A stretch of DNA of 64,000 bases from Oscarella lobularis (Eukaryota; Porifera; Homoscleromorpha; Homosclerophorida; Oscarellidae): the NCBI RefSeq assembly GCF_947507565.1, contig NC_089182.1, positions 1,922,001 through 1,986,000 of the forward strand, in the 5' to 3' direction. Below the pieces are notes generated by a model. It made no database searches. It worked only from the letters and a program-made list of their open reading frames with translations, and was not told where the DNA came from. The translations under genes and the position numbers were made by a program. Of this stretch, positions 22,301-32,198 are shown in pieces; positions within the stretch are counted from its first letter, which is position 1; each line of letters starts with the position of its first letter.

Positions 22301-23402
22301 AGGACATAGTATGACTTACAGTGCTCACGCTCGGGATGTCCGAAACAAGCAAACCATTCGTCCTTGTTGATCTTCTTATCCTTGCCGGCGCACCTGGTGA
22401 AAAACTTGCGCGTGCACACTTCGTACCTGAGAATTTGTCGACGAAGAGCGTGCATTTCAGAATCGTCAATGGTCTTATTTTCATTGGTGTCCAACTGCAG
22501 ACGTCGTTTATATGACGTCGTATAGAATCATATGGCATCATCATACCTTTTGGAATTCCCACTTGAGAGCGCGCTGATTTCTCTTCCACTCGTCGCACAG
22601 CCACTCCTTCGACGGATCTTCGGGTCGTGTCTCGTCGTCGGTAGTTCCGCTCTCCTCGTACTTCTCCGTGCGTCGAAGCCACTCCATCATGCGACCGCGA
22701 AACGAATCGTACCGTTCAGGAGTGCAAGGATGCGGCACTGCAATAGAAAAAAAGATGACCACACAATCCCTATTTCTAATTTCTTTTTCACATACTCTGG
22801 CATTCGCCGGGATAATCAACGTGAGGTACGCGTTTCACACCCTCCTTTCTCATTAGACAGATGGTCCGACTGAAAACGCAGTGCGATTCGAACGTTTTGT
22901 TCCGGGTGCTGCACACCGAGCAGCCGATCCTGGGCGGCACGTCGCACGGCGGACAGTCTTTCGGATCCTTGCAGACGCACGTCGGTTTGCCGTTCATCAA
23001 CTGACACTCCATGTCGTGCTCGCACGGAAATCCGTAACACAAGTCGGCGATTTTCTCCGCATTCGACTTGTCTTCCTCCTAGACGCGAACGAGAGAGACG
23101 CATGCCAGATGCTCAAGCCATTGTCTGTGTAATTAGATTTGTCGCGTCTAACGTAGAGGTTTTAGCCTTTTTACGGCTCCGGTCCGGTCCGCGAAAGGTT
23201 ACAAACGCAATCGGGCAACGAGAAAGAGTTGGGCGTATGATTTGCTAACTTCTCGATAGTCTGAGACTGGTGCCGTTGCGTTGTTTTACAGCGCCCGGTC
23301 GCCCGGACGATTAGATGTGAAATTCTAACTAAATCTTGTACCTACCGCGCTCGAAAGAGCTGCAACAGCGACGAGAACGAAGAAGGCGTCGAACCACTTC
23401 AT
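22297..23402 (-). CDS. SPARC: SPARC (osteonectin) homologue
   Basis: Secreted Ca-binding matrix glycoprotein. Exon 1 (from ATG 23402) is a signal peptide, MKWFDAFFVLVAVAALSSA. Exon 2 holds the follistatin-like/Kazal domain: LCYGFPCEHDMECQLMNGKP, CVCKDPKDCPP, CSVCSTRNKTFESHCVF and VPHVDYPGECQ. Exon 3 begins PHPCTPERYDSFRGRMMEWL, the start of the extracellular calcium (EC) domain. The last exons contain a canonical EF-hand loop DTNENKTIDDSE and the disulfide-linked second EF-hand, KFFTRCAGKDKKINKDEWFA, ending HCKSYYVL at 22297. Only a short acidic N-terminal domain I is present. In animals SPARC chaperones and binds collagen IV in basement membranes. It is in tandem with a second SPARC gene, 142 bp away. 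Confidence 0.93.
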
Positions 23403-23544
23403 GTTTTTATACGGGATGGCGAAGTCCTTTCTATTTGTGTCACTCACGTGCACAGCGAAGGTATCTATTCGACGCAAAGGCACAGATGTACAAAGAAAGC
23501 AGCAACAAAGACATACTACAAAGGCAAAGAAAGCAATGTTAATG

Positions 23545-25388
23545 TTAGGCCTGCCATAGCGACGAGCAGGATTCCTGATCGTCCTCCGGTGGCTGCTGAG
23601 ATTCGAGCCACGTAGTCATTTCCGCAGTCCAACTCTTCTCTTGCGAGCCTTTCCACGCTGGCCAGTCGGTCCACGCGAACTCGCCGGCGTCAGCAGAAAA
23701 CCATTCGGTTGCCTTTTCCTTTGCCCATTGCGACGAAGAGGCTTTCCATTGAACCCATTTCGAAGACCACTGCTGTTCCCAACAAGCCACCCATTTGGGC
23801 CACTTCTCTTCCCATTCGACTTTCGATTGGTTCCACCAAGATAGCCAGCTTTGCTCTTGAGCCTTCGTCCATTGACACCAGTCCATTTTCCACGCATCTG
23901 AAACGTTTTTCCATTGTGACCACTTCTTTTGCCACGTGTCTTCTTGAGACGATGACCACGATGGCCATTCGGCTTTCCACTGTTTCCACACTGCGTGCTT
24001 TTTATGATGATCAGCAACTGCCCACTGATTCCATAGAGGGAACCATTGTTGCTCGGTCCAGTTGTTTTCCCACGTGGCTTCCCACATGGCCCAGATGGAC
24101 TTCCACAGGTCGTCCATTTGACATTCCATTGTCCACGAAGACCACTTGGATTCCCATTCTGCCTTCTCGGATGCTAGCCATTTAGACCACTGCGTCCACT
24201 TTTCCTGCCACTTCGCCTGCCACTTGGGCTCTGTCCATTGAAACCACAATTCATGCAGTTCCTTCTTTTGAGAACTCTTCCACTTGAACCACGTTTCGAT
24301 CCATTTGGACCACGCTTTCTTGTCCCAATTGCCTTTCGACCATTTGCTTTCCCATTTCTGCTGTTCTGCGACTGCCCATTCAGACCACTTCACTTCGAGT
24401 TGACACCAGTACATTTGCCACAGTTTCTTCGAAAGCGCTCCCCAGTCAAACCATTTGACGTTCAGCGTTGCTTCCCAATTGCCCCACTTGTCTTCCCAGG
24501 AGCCCTTCTGAGAGATGACCCATTGAGACCATTCGGCATACCAATCGTTCCACAGCGGTTCTCTTTCTTGCCAGCTGTTCCACGTGGCCTGCCAGTTTTC
24601 CTCCTCCGTCTCTAGACGATTTGTTTCCCACTTGGACCAAAGGTCTTCCCATTTCTCTGGCAAGATTATCTCACATTCTTGCAGCGTATCTTCCCAATTC
24701 TGTTTTTCAGAAGCTATCCATTGCACCCAGTTTGCCTGCACCTGAATCCACTTTGCCTGGTAGGTTTCCCACGCATTACTCATTGGCGTTGGATTCACCC
24801 ATTTGGGCCAATGTTTTGCCCATTTGTGCAACTTAATTCTCCAGTTATTCCATTCAGACTCGACCCACGAGGCCCACTGAGACCACTTCTCTTCCCAGTC
24901 ATTACAGTTCCACGTTTCATTCCACTCGGACCACTCTGCATTCAATGAGGGTTGCTCCGATTCCCACTGGAGCCATTGTTCCCATTGATGCCACTCCTGC
25001 AACTGCATGGCGGCCCACTGCAGCCACTCTTCTTTCCATTGCAACCAAGACATTTCCCAAGTCAGTTTCGCTGCTGCTGCAGACTCGGGCCACTTCTGCT
25101 CCCATTCTACCCATTTCATTTGCCACTTCTCCATTTCAGCGGCTGCCCATTGAGACCAGTCAGCTTCCCAAGCGCACTTCACATCCGACTTCTGCTTCTC
25201 GTCTACGACCCATCCAGGCCAGCGTTCCTCTTTCCATTCAGTTTCCCAGCTCTGTTTCTCGTTAGCGGCCCACGTGAACCATTCTTGAGCCCACTCGTTC
25301 CACACCGCCTCGTCTTCAGGCCACTCATTTTCCCATTTAGGCCACACAGGATTCCAAGTAGGCCAATCAACTTTCTTGGGACACGGAT
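23545..25388 (-). repeat. Tryptophan-rich coding repeat (SPARC tail exon)
   Basis: One continuous exon. By hand I count about 116 Trp in 600 residues (about 19%). The repeating grammar is roughly W-x2-W-x8-W-x3-W-x2-W, a diverged unit of about 22-24 residues, for example WSQWAAAEMEKWQMKWVEW and WSQWVISQKGSWEDKWGNW. The spacer between WxxW pairs often reads AxxEKQxW. Units differ in detail, so this is an old, selected repeat rather than a fresh satellite. The abundance of TGG makes the opposite strand look open as Pro-rich frames; those are not genes. Confidence 0.85.
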
Positions 25389-26421
25389 CTAATAGATTAG
25401 ATTAAAAAAATCACTTCGAAGAAAATGATACGCATTGCTTACTGGTCTCAAGCTCGAGGCATTTAAACCACTCACTAAGAGTAACTTTTTCGTCCTGTCC
25501 AGCGCAACTCATAAAGAATTTATGCGCGCACACTTCGAGATTGGCCAGCTGTTCATTCAAGGACAGCCATTCATTGGACTCCAGCAAGGAATCGTTATTT
25601 GCATCAAACTGTGCAGAGAGGAAACAACGTTACAAATCGAACCGACTCACACAATATAAAAATCTTACATCGTTGAATTTTTTCTGGAGGGTCGCCTTGC
25701 GCTTTTTCCACTGATCACATTGCCATTCGACGGACGGATCCTCGGGCACGTTGTCATTTTCCGGCATGCCGTTTTCCAAGGCTTCAAACCAGTTGACCAT
25801 GCGTTCTGGAAACTGGCTCCACAAATTGTCGGCGCACGGATGCTTCACTAAACAAAAGAGCAATTACTAAATCACGTGAAAAGACAATGCATCTCACGAG
25901 ATCTAATTACCGCACTTGGGCGCCAAAGAGTTTTGCAATGCCTCTTTAGCTCCAAAATGCTTTTATTAGCACTGCCAATTAGAATTTTAAACTCTTCTAC
26001 TTGTTTTCGGTATCGTTAGAGAGCGAGTCCCTGAGGTACCCCAGTTTGGGGCGTGGACCGGAAGGGTTGTGTACCACAGAAGCCTTTCTTAGACTTACTT
26101 TGGCAGGGACCCGGGTAGTCAAGCACTGGCTGAGGGCTAGAGGAGCCGTTGCACAGCATTTCACAGCTATGCTTTTCTAGTTCGCAGCGATTTGGGAATG
26201 TCTCGTTCGAGGAGCTGCAAATGGGGCCGCAGTAGCCTTCTTTTTCTTCATAACAGCTACAGAACGTTGTGCAAGAACACGGCAATTTAATAACCTAAAG
26301 AAAAAAAGAATCAGAGAATTTGCTGAAGGCTCGACGAGGTTGCATTGAGTCAAAGAGTGATGTTGCTTACAGATTTGCCGCAAACGAAAGAAAAGAGCGC
26401 GCAGAGCAGGAGGCAACGCAT
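23545..26421 (-). CDS. SPARC-family protein with a long tryptophan-repeat tail
   Basis: Exon 1 (ATG 26421) is a signal peptide, MRCLLLCALFSFVCGKS. Exon 2 encodes a follistatin/Kazal domain (LPCSCTTFCSCYEEKEGYCG, CSSSNETFPNRCELEKHSC, DYPGPCQ) with donor GTAAGT near 26096. Exon 3 gives the EC domain start, KHPCADNLWSQFPERMVNWF and DPSVEWQCDQWKKRKATLQK; exon 4 has the EF-hand DANNDSLLESNE and FFMSCAGQDEKVTLSEWFKC. Up to this point it follows SPARC exon by exon. Exon 5 (25388-23545) then adds about 614 residues, starting NPCPKKVDWPTWNPVWPKW and ending SCSSLWQA, built almost wholly of W-x-x-W and W-x-x-x-W units rich in Glu, Lys and Gln. No membrane segment is present. Known SPARC proteins end at the EF-hands; the tail has no counterpart I know. 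Confidence 0.9.
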
Positions 26422-26499
26422 CCTGGCAGGAAGGCAAAGGAACAATGAGGGGCACACGCGTGATAGGTCTAAGATAAGCATGCGCTTGGGGACTGGATG

Positions 26500-26527
26500 A
26501 CATCACGTGGGGTAACATCACGTGGGG
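26500..26527. promoter_or_regulatory. Paired CACGTG elements upstream of the Trp-tail SPARC gene
   Basis: The 13-base sequence ACATCACGTGGGG occurs twice, at 26500-26512 and 26515-26527, about 80-105 bp upstream of the ATG at 26421. Each copy holds a palindromic CACGTG E-box, the core bound by bHLH factors such as USF and Myc/Max. Function is inferred from position and repetition only. Confidence 0.4.
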
Positions 26528-26886
26528 ACTTAAAACTAAGTCGTGTACTAAACACAAGCTGACGTTACGGTCGTGAATACGGAAAGATGACGCTACTAGA
26601 AATTCGCATAATTGATGAGTGTAAATCTAGATAAGCGACCATGTTTGATCATTCTGATGACGCGGCCAATTAGACGATCATCAACAACAACAACTAGAAG
26701 AAACGTTGCGTTCAAATCGTCACAGCGAGAAAGTCCCTTGACGCCAGTGATATCTTTTATTGATATATTTATTCGTAAAGCGAGGGGGGACCCCAAAAGG
26801 TGCTGAGGTAGAACGAGCACTGAGGAGCCCTCAAAAGACCACAACCACTCATTCGAACAATATAACGACGATTGCGTCAACTGTCT

Positions 26887-27168
26887 CTACGTTAGCGACG
26901 AAGAAGGGTCCTGAGGGAGCGGGCCACTGCGAATTACGTAGCGATGGCCTCTCTGAAAGTCATTTTGACAATTGGAGTAGGCCATTCCCATTCCCATTCC
27001 CAAACCGAGCACGGCCGGCCACGATCGTCGTCGAAAGAGGACCAAAGAGACGATACCGCCCACGCTGAGACCTGCCACTGATTTGATACAAAGGTCGCTA
27101 ATGCAACGATCCCATTTCAGCCCGATTTCGTCTTCGCTGAGTCCTTCGTTGCGAGTTTTCTTGTCCAT
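26887..27168 (-). CDS. MICOS10: MICOS subunit Mic10
   Basis: About 93 residues from the ATG at 27168 (MDKKTRNEGLSEDEIGLKWD); an in-frame TTG at 27189 is not needed. Mic10 oligomerises in the inner mitochondrial membrane and bends it at crista junctions. The match is strong: LKWDRCISDLCIKSVAGLSV, GGIVSLVLFRRRSWPAVLGL, then GMGMGMAYSNCQNDFQ, with two hairpin membrane segments containing the glycine motifs required for oligomerisation. The C-terminus (HRYVIRSGPLPQDPSSSLT) is a little longer than in human. Two AATAAA signals on this strand lie near 26755-26775. Head-to-head with CFAP299. Confidence 0.93.
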   Translation of the reverse strand: MDKKTRNEGLSEDEIGLKWDRCISDLCIKSVAGLSVGGIVSLVLFRRRSWPAVLGLGMGMGMAYSNCQNDFQRGHRYVIRSGPLPQDPSSSLT

Positions 27169-27407
27169 GACGAATGCCCGGATTGCCAAGTGAAGCAGCG
27201 CGCTTTAAATAGAGCCGTTCTTCGTTTCTGAAGCAAGTCGTCTCACACTACTAACATAGGATGTTTATTTGCAGCGTTTCACTGAGGATTATTGACAAAA
27301 AGTCTAGAAAAGAGCCGAGAATACAAAGATATGGCTCCTTAACGACAGCCAAGTTTCCCGTATTTGTATCATAGTTACCGTTTGACGTTCGGTTTCTTCT
27401 CGCTGCG

Positions 27408-28521
27408 ATGGAAGACGAACTGCCTATCGGGGCAGAAAGCGTTGTTAATGAGTTTGCAACATACGAAGATTATCTAGATAGCCAAATAACGAAGACGGAC
27501 CTCTACTATCTCGAGGCACCGCAAACAGAAACAATCCTGACTTATCTCTTACGAAGACTACTTTTAGGACGAAGAATTAGCACGCCAGCTAGTCGAATTG
27601 GGATACCGAGGCAGTGGAGAGGTAAAGACGTGCGATTTCGCGTCAGAACACGAATCAATAAATTCATCTTTAGGTTTTGAAGCGAGAAGAATTTGAGGCG
27701 AGAAAACAAGCAGCGGAGGCGAGCAGACTATCAAAAAAGACACAGAAAAGGTGACAGAAGAATATAATAATACTAACCAGTATGTTAGATAATCACTTTA
27801 GAGCTCTAGCTCATGTGGGAAAGAATCTAAGGTCGTCCGTATTTTGGACAGCTCTAGCGGAGCGAGAAGAAGCAAACAGAAGTGGAAAGATGACAGTATG
27901 TCTTAGAACTCTACAACAACAAAAAACATTCTGTATTTAGACAATTATTTTCATTCGAGATAAAAACGCTAAAGGCCAGGTAAAATTAGAAATGCGAAGG
28001 TGTAATAATGAGCCTTTCTAACAGGAAATATCAGGGTATATCGATTACGCAAATCGATTGAAAGCGGAAGATTTCGAGCCCTACTTTGCTGGCAAAAAAC
28101 GATTTCTACCTAAGCAATCGGACTTGAGGTTGCAGAATAACCCAAAAAGACATAGCTCAATGAGCAATTTCGGTTTGTATAGCTTCTATAATTGGGAAAC
28201 GCAGACGTCAACGTCAAATAACACACCAAACTATCAGGCACTAGCTATCATATAGGCCAACAGAATATAATAATTTTGCCCTCTTTTCAGGTTATTGCAG
28301 ATAATACAGCGGGACTGTTGTTCAAAAACAAACGCGACAGAAAAATTCTAAACGTTGATCCAAAGGTACGTAGAAATTATTTAGCACGCGCGAGCCCTGA
28401 AAGCCTGAAAAACGTTTTCTAGGCCTCGAAACCGGGCGACAATTCGGTGCGAATTCCCTTACTTTGTAAAGAATATACACAAGTCGTCATCTACGATCAT
28501 ATAACTCGAAGAAAAACTTAA
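27408..28521 (+). CDS. CFAP299: Cilia- and flagella-associated protein 299
   Basis: Six or so short exons. [20 protein letters not shown] then [16 protein letters not shown] matches the N-terminus of human CFAP299 (C4orf22). Later exons read [76 protein letters not shown] and [20 protein letters not shown], ending [15 protein letters not shown] at TAA 28519. The protein is found in motile-cilium and sperm-flagellum proteomes; its molecular role is not settled. The first intron seems to begin with GC (CTCGAG|GCACCG) rather than GT, since no GT donor keeps the conserved join YYLE-DEEL. It converges on FAM234 with 58 bp between stops. Confidence 0.92.
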
Positions 28522-28579
28522 AAAAAACTTCACACAATTGTCCGTTGAAAACCTGCGTAAAAAGAGCAACAAAAATTAA

Positions 28580-30614
28580 TTATATAAAGGAATGCGTTCC
28601 ATTGTCGTTGTGACCGTCACCGCGCGTGCCCATGTATCCCAGCCACGCTTGGGCAATCAGCGGTTGCGCGTCGTCGAGTTCGATTTCCATGCGAAAGACG
28701 TGCAGCAGTTGAACGGCGTTCTCGCACGCGGCGTCGTCCGGCGAAATGCACTTCGTCGTGGAGTAACTTGCGACGAGATCGAGTTTTCCGTTGCCGTCCA
28801 TGTCCGTCGAGCCGGGCGTTGAAGACAAATCCAACGCGTTTGAAGACATTGATGAAGAGACTGAATGACATGATGGGGATGACCTATAGCCACTCATACC
28901 TACTGTATTTACCTGGCAGGTCTTTGAAAAGAGTTCTGTTTGTTTCAGAGATGGCTAGCAGTTGTGCCATAATCCTCCCTGTCGTCTCCTCCTTCTCATT
29001 GTCGTCGCTTGAAGTCTTTCTCCAGTATAAAAACACGTCGGGACCTTTCGTCGTTTTGATGACGAGCGGCGACGACTCGACGTCGGTCGTCACCGACGAC
29101 GTCTGCTTCATCAACACACGACCCGATTTGCCGTCGACGATTGCAATTGTCGTCTTTGTGTAATGCTCGTGATACGTTCCGTAATGATAAATCACCATGA
29201 CATCGGGAACGTCATCGTCATTGTATCGTCCAATAGCAGGTTGCCTAGAAAAAGATGCTTATTAGAGAGAGAGGATGAGAATCGATTGTTGAAGTAAAAC
29301 GCACGAATAGGTTTCAGTCATTCCAAAATCGACGCTCCAGATTTGCTTCTCGTGATCGCGCCCGTCCAACACGACCAGTCGACCGTTAAACAGCGCCAAC
29401 ACGACGTCATCGATCCCATCTCCCGTCATATCAGCGAAAACGGGCGGATTCATCACACCTTTACTCGACTCAAAAACCTTAGTCGCTACGCGCGGCACGA
29501 TAGACCCGTTTCCGCGCAACGCCGCAAACCGATCCGCGTCAATCGACCAGAGACACCCGCCCACCGTTTCCCCGCCCGACCCGAAATAAATCCGCGAATC
29601 GTGCACGACAGGCGACATGTACGTCTCCCGTCCGTCGGGCATCGCCACGGCCGACAAGACGACGCCGCGCTGACTCGAATACAAAACAAGCAATCCGGCA
29701 TCGCGCTCCGTCTCGTTCCAAGCGCACGCCGGATCGCCGCCGTGAGTCACGACGACGTCGACGACTCCGTCGCCGTCGTAATCGCGAACGAGCTGCGGCG
29801 TGGAATAGCCCCACGTCGGATGTCGCGTCCGGCTCGACCAAATCGCCGCGCCCGTGTGCCGTTCCAACACGGCGAAATCGCCGTATCGACCGCCGACGAA
29901 GCAATCCGTGTCGCCGTCGCCGGTGACGTCGACGAGACAGGCGATCGCGTAGAGACCGTTGGGCGTCATTCGTTCCCAAAGGATCGCGCCCGTTTTGCCG
30001 TCGAGAGCGAGAACGCCGCCGTGGCAGAAGTCCAGCGTTCCGGCGTCGGCCGAGAGACATTCGACGAGGAGACGAGGCGTCGGAGCCTTGACGTCGGACT
30101 TGTCCATTTCGTAGGCGACGATGGCGTCGAGAACGCCGTCGCAGTTTACGTCGACAAAGCGAACTGACGATTCGGACGAGGCGCTTTGTTTTGCGTCGAT
30201 TTTCCAAAGGATTTTTGACGTCATCCTTTCGGAATTATTTGACGATTTCAATTGAGATATGGAGATGTGAGACGCGCTACAGTAGCGATCGAGCAAATTG
30301 CGTTCGACGAACGAAGGAGTGGGCGGAGGCTCGACTTTCTTCTTTGACGTCATACTTAGCTTGATTGCCACGCCGACGAACATGAACGCGATTATGGCTC
30401 CCATGAGGGCTACGACGATGATTTTTAGTCCTTGCTTGTCTTTTGATTGCGGGCAGCAGGCCGACGACGTCTTTCTGTTTCTTGTTTCCCACAATCTGTC
30501 TTTTCTGGCGTAGTAGCTGTCTTTCGACGCGTGCGTATCTCTTTCGCTATCGCTTTCGTCCGAATTTCCTGTGCCAAATTCTTTTAGAGGGATTTTTTCG
30601 TATTTCTGCGGCAT
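28580..30614 (-). CDS. FAM234: FAM234-family membrane protein
   Basis: Type II membrane protein. A long first exon (30614 to ~29305) encodes a ~65-residue cytoplasmic tail (MPQKYEKIPLKEFGTGNSDE), one membrane segment (LKIIVVALMGAIIAFMFVGV) and an extracellular beta-propeller with FG-GAP-like blades rich in Asp: VRFVDVNCDGVLDAIVAY, ACLVDVTGDGDTDCFVGG, VRDYDGDGVVDVVVTHGG and FADMTGDGIDDVVLALFNG. Smaller exons (29235-28884 and 28897-28580) add further blades (DMDGNGKLDLVASYS) and end NDNGTHSFI. FAM234A/B (ITFG3) have this layout; function is poorly known. The ATG is 57 bp from that of BLOC1S6 on the other strand. Confidence 0.85.
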
Positions 30615-30671
30615 TTCTCCGTCGGAAAAGGAGGGGGGAGTCTCCGCGAGTAGGCGACGCGCGTTAAAGTT

Positions 30672-31061
30672 ATGGAGTCGATCGACGTCGCTTCTCTAAC
30701 GAAGGGCACTTTGGATCACTTTCTTCCCGACGTGGAAAGGATCAAAGGAGTCTTGAAGGAGCCGTCGAAAAATCAAGAGACTCTAATCGATCAGCTTCAG
30801 GAGGAAATCGCCCGCTTTCGCGACGAGAAGATGATCAGCGACGTGACGAGCGTCATCGATGCCATTCCGCACTATCGTCAAAAACTGCAGGCAATTCGCG
30901 ACGAGATGAATCGCTTGCACGAGCGATCAACGAAGCTGAAGCGACGCGCGAAGAAAATCGAAGAACAGCGCCGACGCGACGATGAAGAACGGCAAAAAGC
31001 GCTCGAAAGGGAAAAGCGACGCGAGAAACTTCTCGAAGCGAAGCTACCCGACGAAATGTAG
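30672..31061 (+). CDS. BLOC1S6: BLOC-1 subunit pallidin
   Basis: Intronless, 129 residues, mostly alpha-helical coiled coil. GTLDHFLPDVERIKGVLKEP, NQETLIDQLQEEIARFRD, DAIPHYRQKLQAIRDEMNRL and HERSTKLKRRAKKIEEQR follow the pallidin pattern (LPDL...NQ..L...L..EI.KF and the HYH..KL stretch). Pallidin is a core rod component of BLOC-1, which works in lysosome-related organelle and endosomal cargo sorting and binds syntaxin. The long N-terminal extension of vertebrate pallidin is absent. Confidence 0.85.
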   Translation: MESIDVASLTKGTLDHFLPDVERIKGVLKEPSKNQETLIDQLQEEIARFRDEKMISDVTSVIDAIPHYRQKLQAIRDEMNRLHERSTKLKRRAKKIEEQRRRDDEERQKALEREKRREKLLEAKLPDEM

Positions 31062-31201
31062 CGTTCGTTATAACTTTTCCTGGCACGCTAATTCAAAAAA
31101 CGGAGTTAATTAATTAAAAATATTTTGGTACTGTAACGTCATCTCGTCGCCGTAGTTGTACTGTAATGTATGCACCCACATACATAGACAGACATAGACG
31201 A

Positions 31202-32081
31202 TCATAATAAATAAAAAGATAAATATTTGACTCTATATTTCTGAAATGTCAGGTCAAATGTCTCCCTAGTGTTAGCCCGCTCTCGTCTTCTAATATAGCC
31301 TCGCACCTTTCTCTCTACACCGTAAACGTGTGCACATGTGTACCAGAGCGAGTAAGGTAGTACCTCTGGCTGCCGAAGTAGATCTTTTTTGATGAGCGGT
31401 TCTTCTTTTGGAGGCACAAACGCCAGAAAGCGAACGGCGTCTCTTGCCGTCGGCTGGCAAGCGGTGATGTGCTTCAATTCGCGAGTCTTCACCCATCAGG
31501 TTTGATCAAATCAACGACCCCTTCTGAGCCCCCATTACCTTCGTCTCAAGGCACTTCACTCTCAAGTCGCGGATTCGATTTCGCGCCTCAGCCGCTCTGA
31601 AAAAACGCTTCTTAAGTAATTAAGAAAGACAGAATAGGAAAATCAAGTGACAAACTTCAGTTGTCCCACTAGGACTGAACGCTTTTCTTCGATAATTCTA
31701 GCTGACACACATTCCTTCATTTCCTCCCTAAATCAATGAGCTGCATAATCTTTTTAGTAGTAATAGACACGGAATAAACCTGGTCTGCGTCTCTTTTTTC
31801 CTGGCTTCCCTGAGTCTTTTCAAACACTGCTCTTTGCTGGCCAATGCTTCCTTCGTCGGAGGCTCGTACTGAAAAAAGGTTTATATAGCAATAGTTAACG
31901 CCACGTGCTCGCAAAGTCTGCCTACGGCCATGTAACGACTGACGGCCTGAGGAGGAAGCCGTTTTATCTCCTTGGGACTCAATTGGGCCCAGTTCGAAGG
32001 CTTGAACGATTTCTGAACGATAGAAAATGCAAAAACAGTCTGTTGGTTTTGAATTCGTACGTTTTTCGTCTGGTCTTCCAT
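31202..32081 (-). CDS. Unrecognised small coiled-coil protein
   Basis: Several short exons joined by eye: MEDQTKN (ATG 32081), intron of 48 nt, KSFKPSNWAQLSPKEIKRLP and PQAVSRYMA, then YEPPTKEALASKEQCLKRLR with EARKKETQTR, EEMKECVSARIIEEKRSVLV, AAEARNRIRDLRVKCLETK, and TRELKHITACQPTARDAVRF followed by LAFVPPKEEPLIKKDLLRQ. A last small exon or read-through ends at 31202. The middle is a basic coiled coil; a PPxEEP tail follows. No signal peptide or membrane segment. The layout resembles small cilium or sperm microtubule-associated proteins, but I cannot name a family. Its ATG is 117 bp from the first secreted-protein gene. Confidence 0.6.
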
Positions 32082-32198
32082 CCGAACGCGTTGCTAGGGT
32101 GTGTCCTGACGTTTTGCTCTCTACGTCATAGGAATCCACGTGATTTAGATAAACCACATGACGCGGTTCGTCATTCGCGGGTCGTGACTATTGTCGAA

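Noticed and set aside
23709-25392. Pro/Phe/Leu-rich plus-strand frames opposite the Trp-repeat exon
   Set aside because: TGG codons read as CCA on the other strand, so stop codons are avoided; no splice or promoter context.
26596-26880. 94-codon minus-strand frame
   Set aside because: Lies in the 3' UTR of MICOS10, with poly(A) signals on the same strand; no domain.
29343-30167. 274-codon plus-strand frame over FAM234
   Set aside because: Antisense of the Asp-rich propeller exon; Arg/His-rich with no domain.
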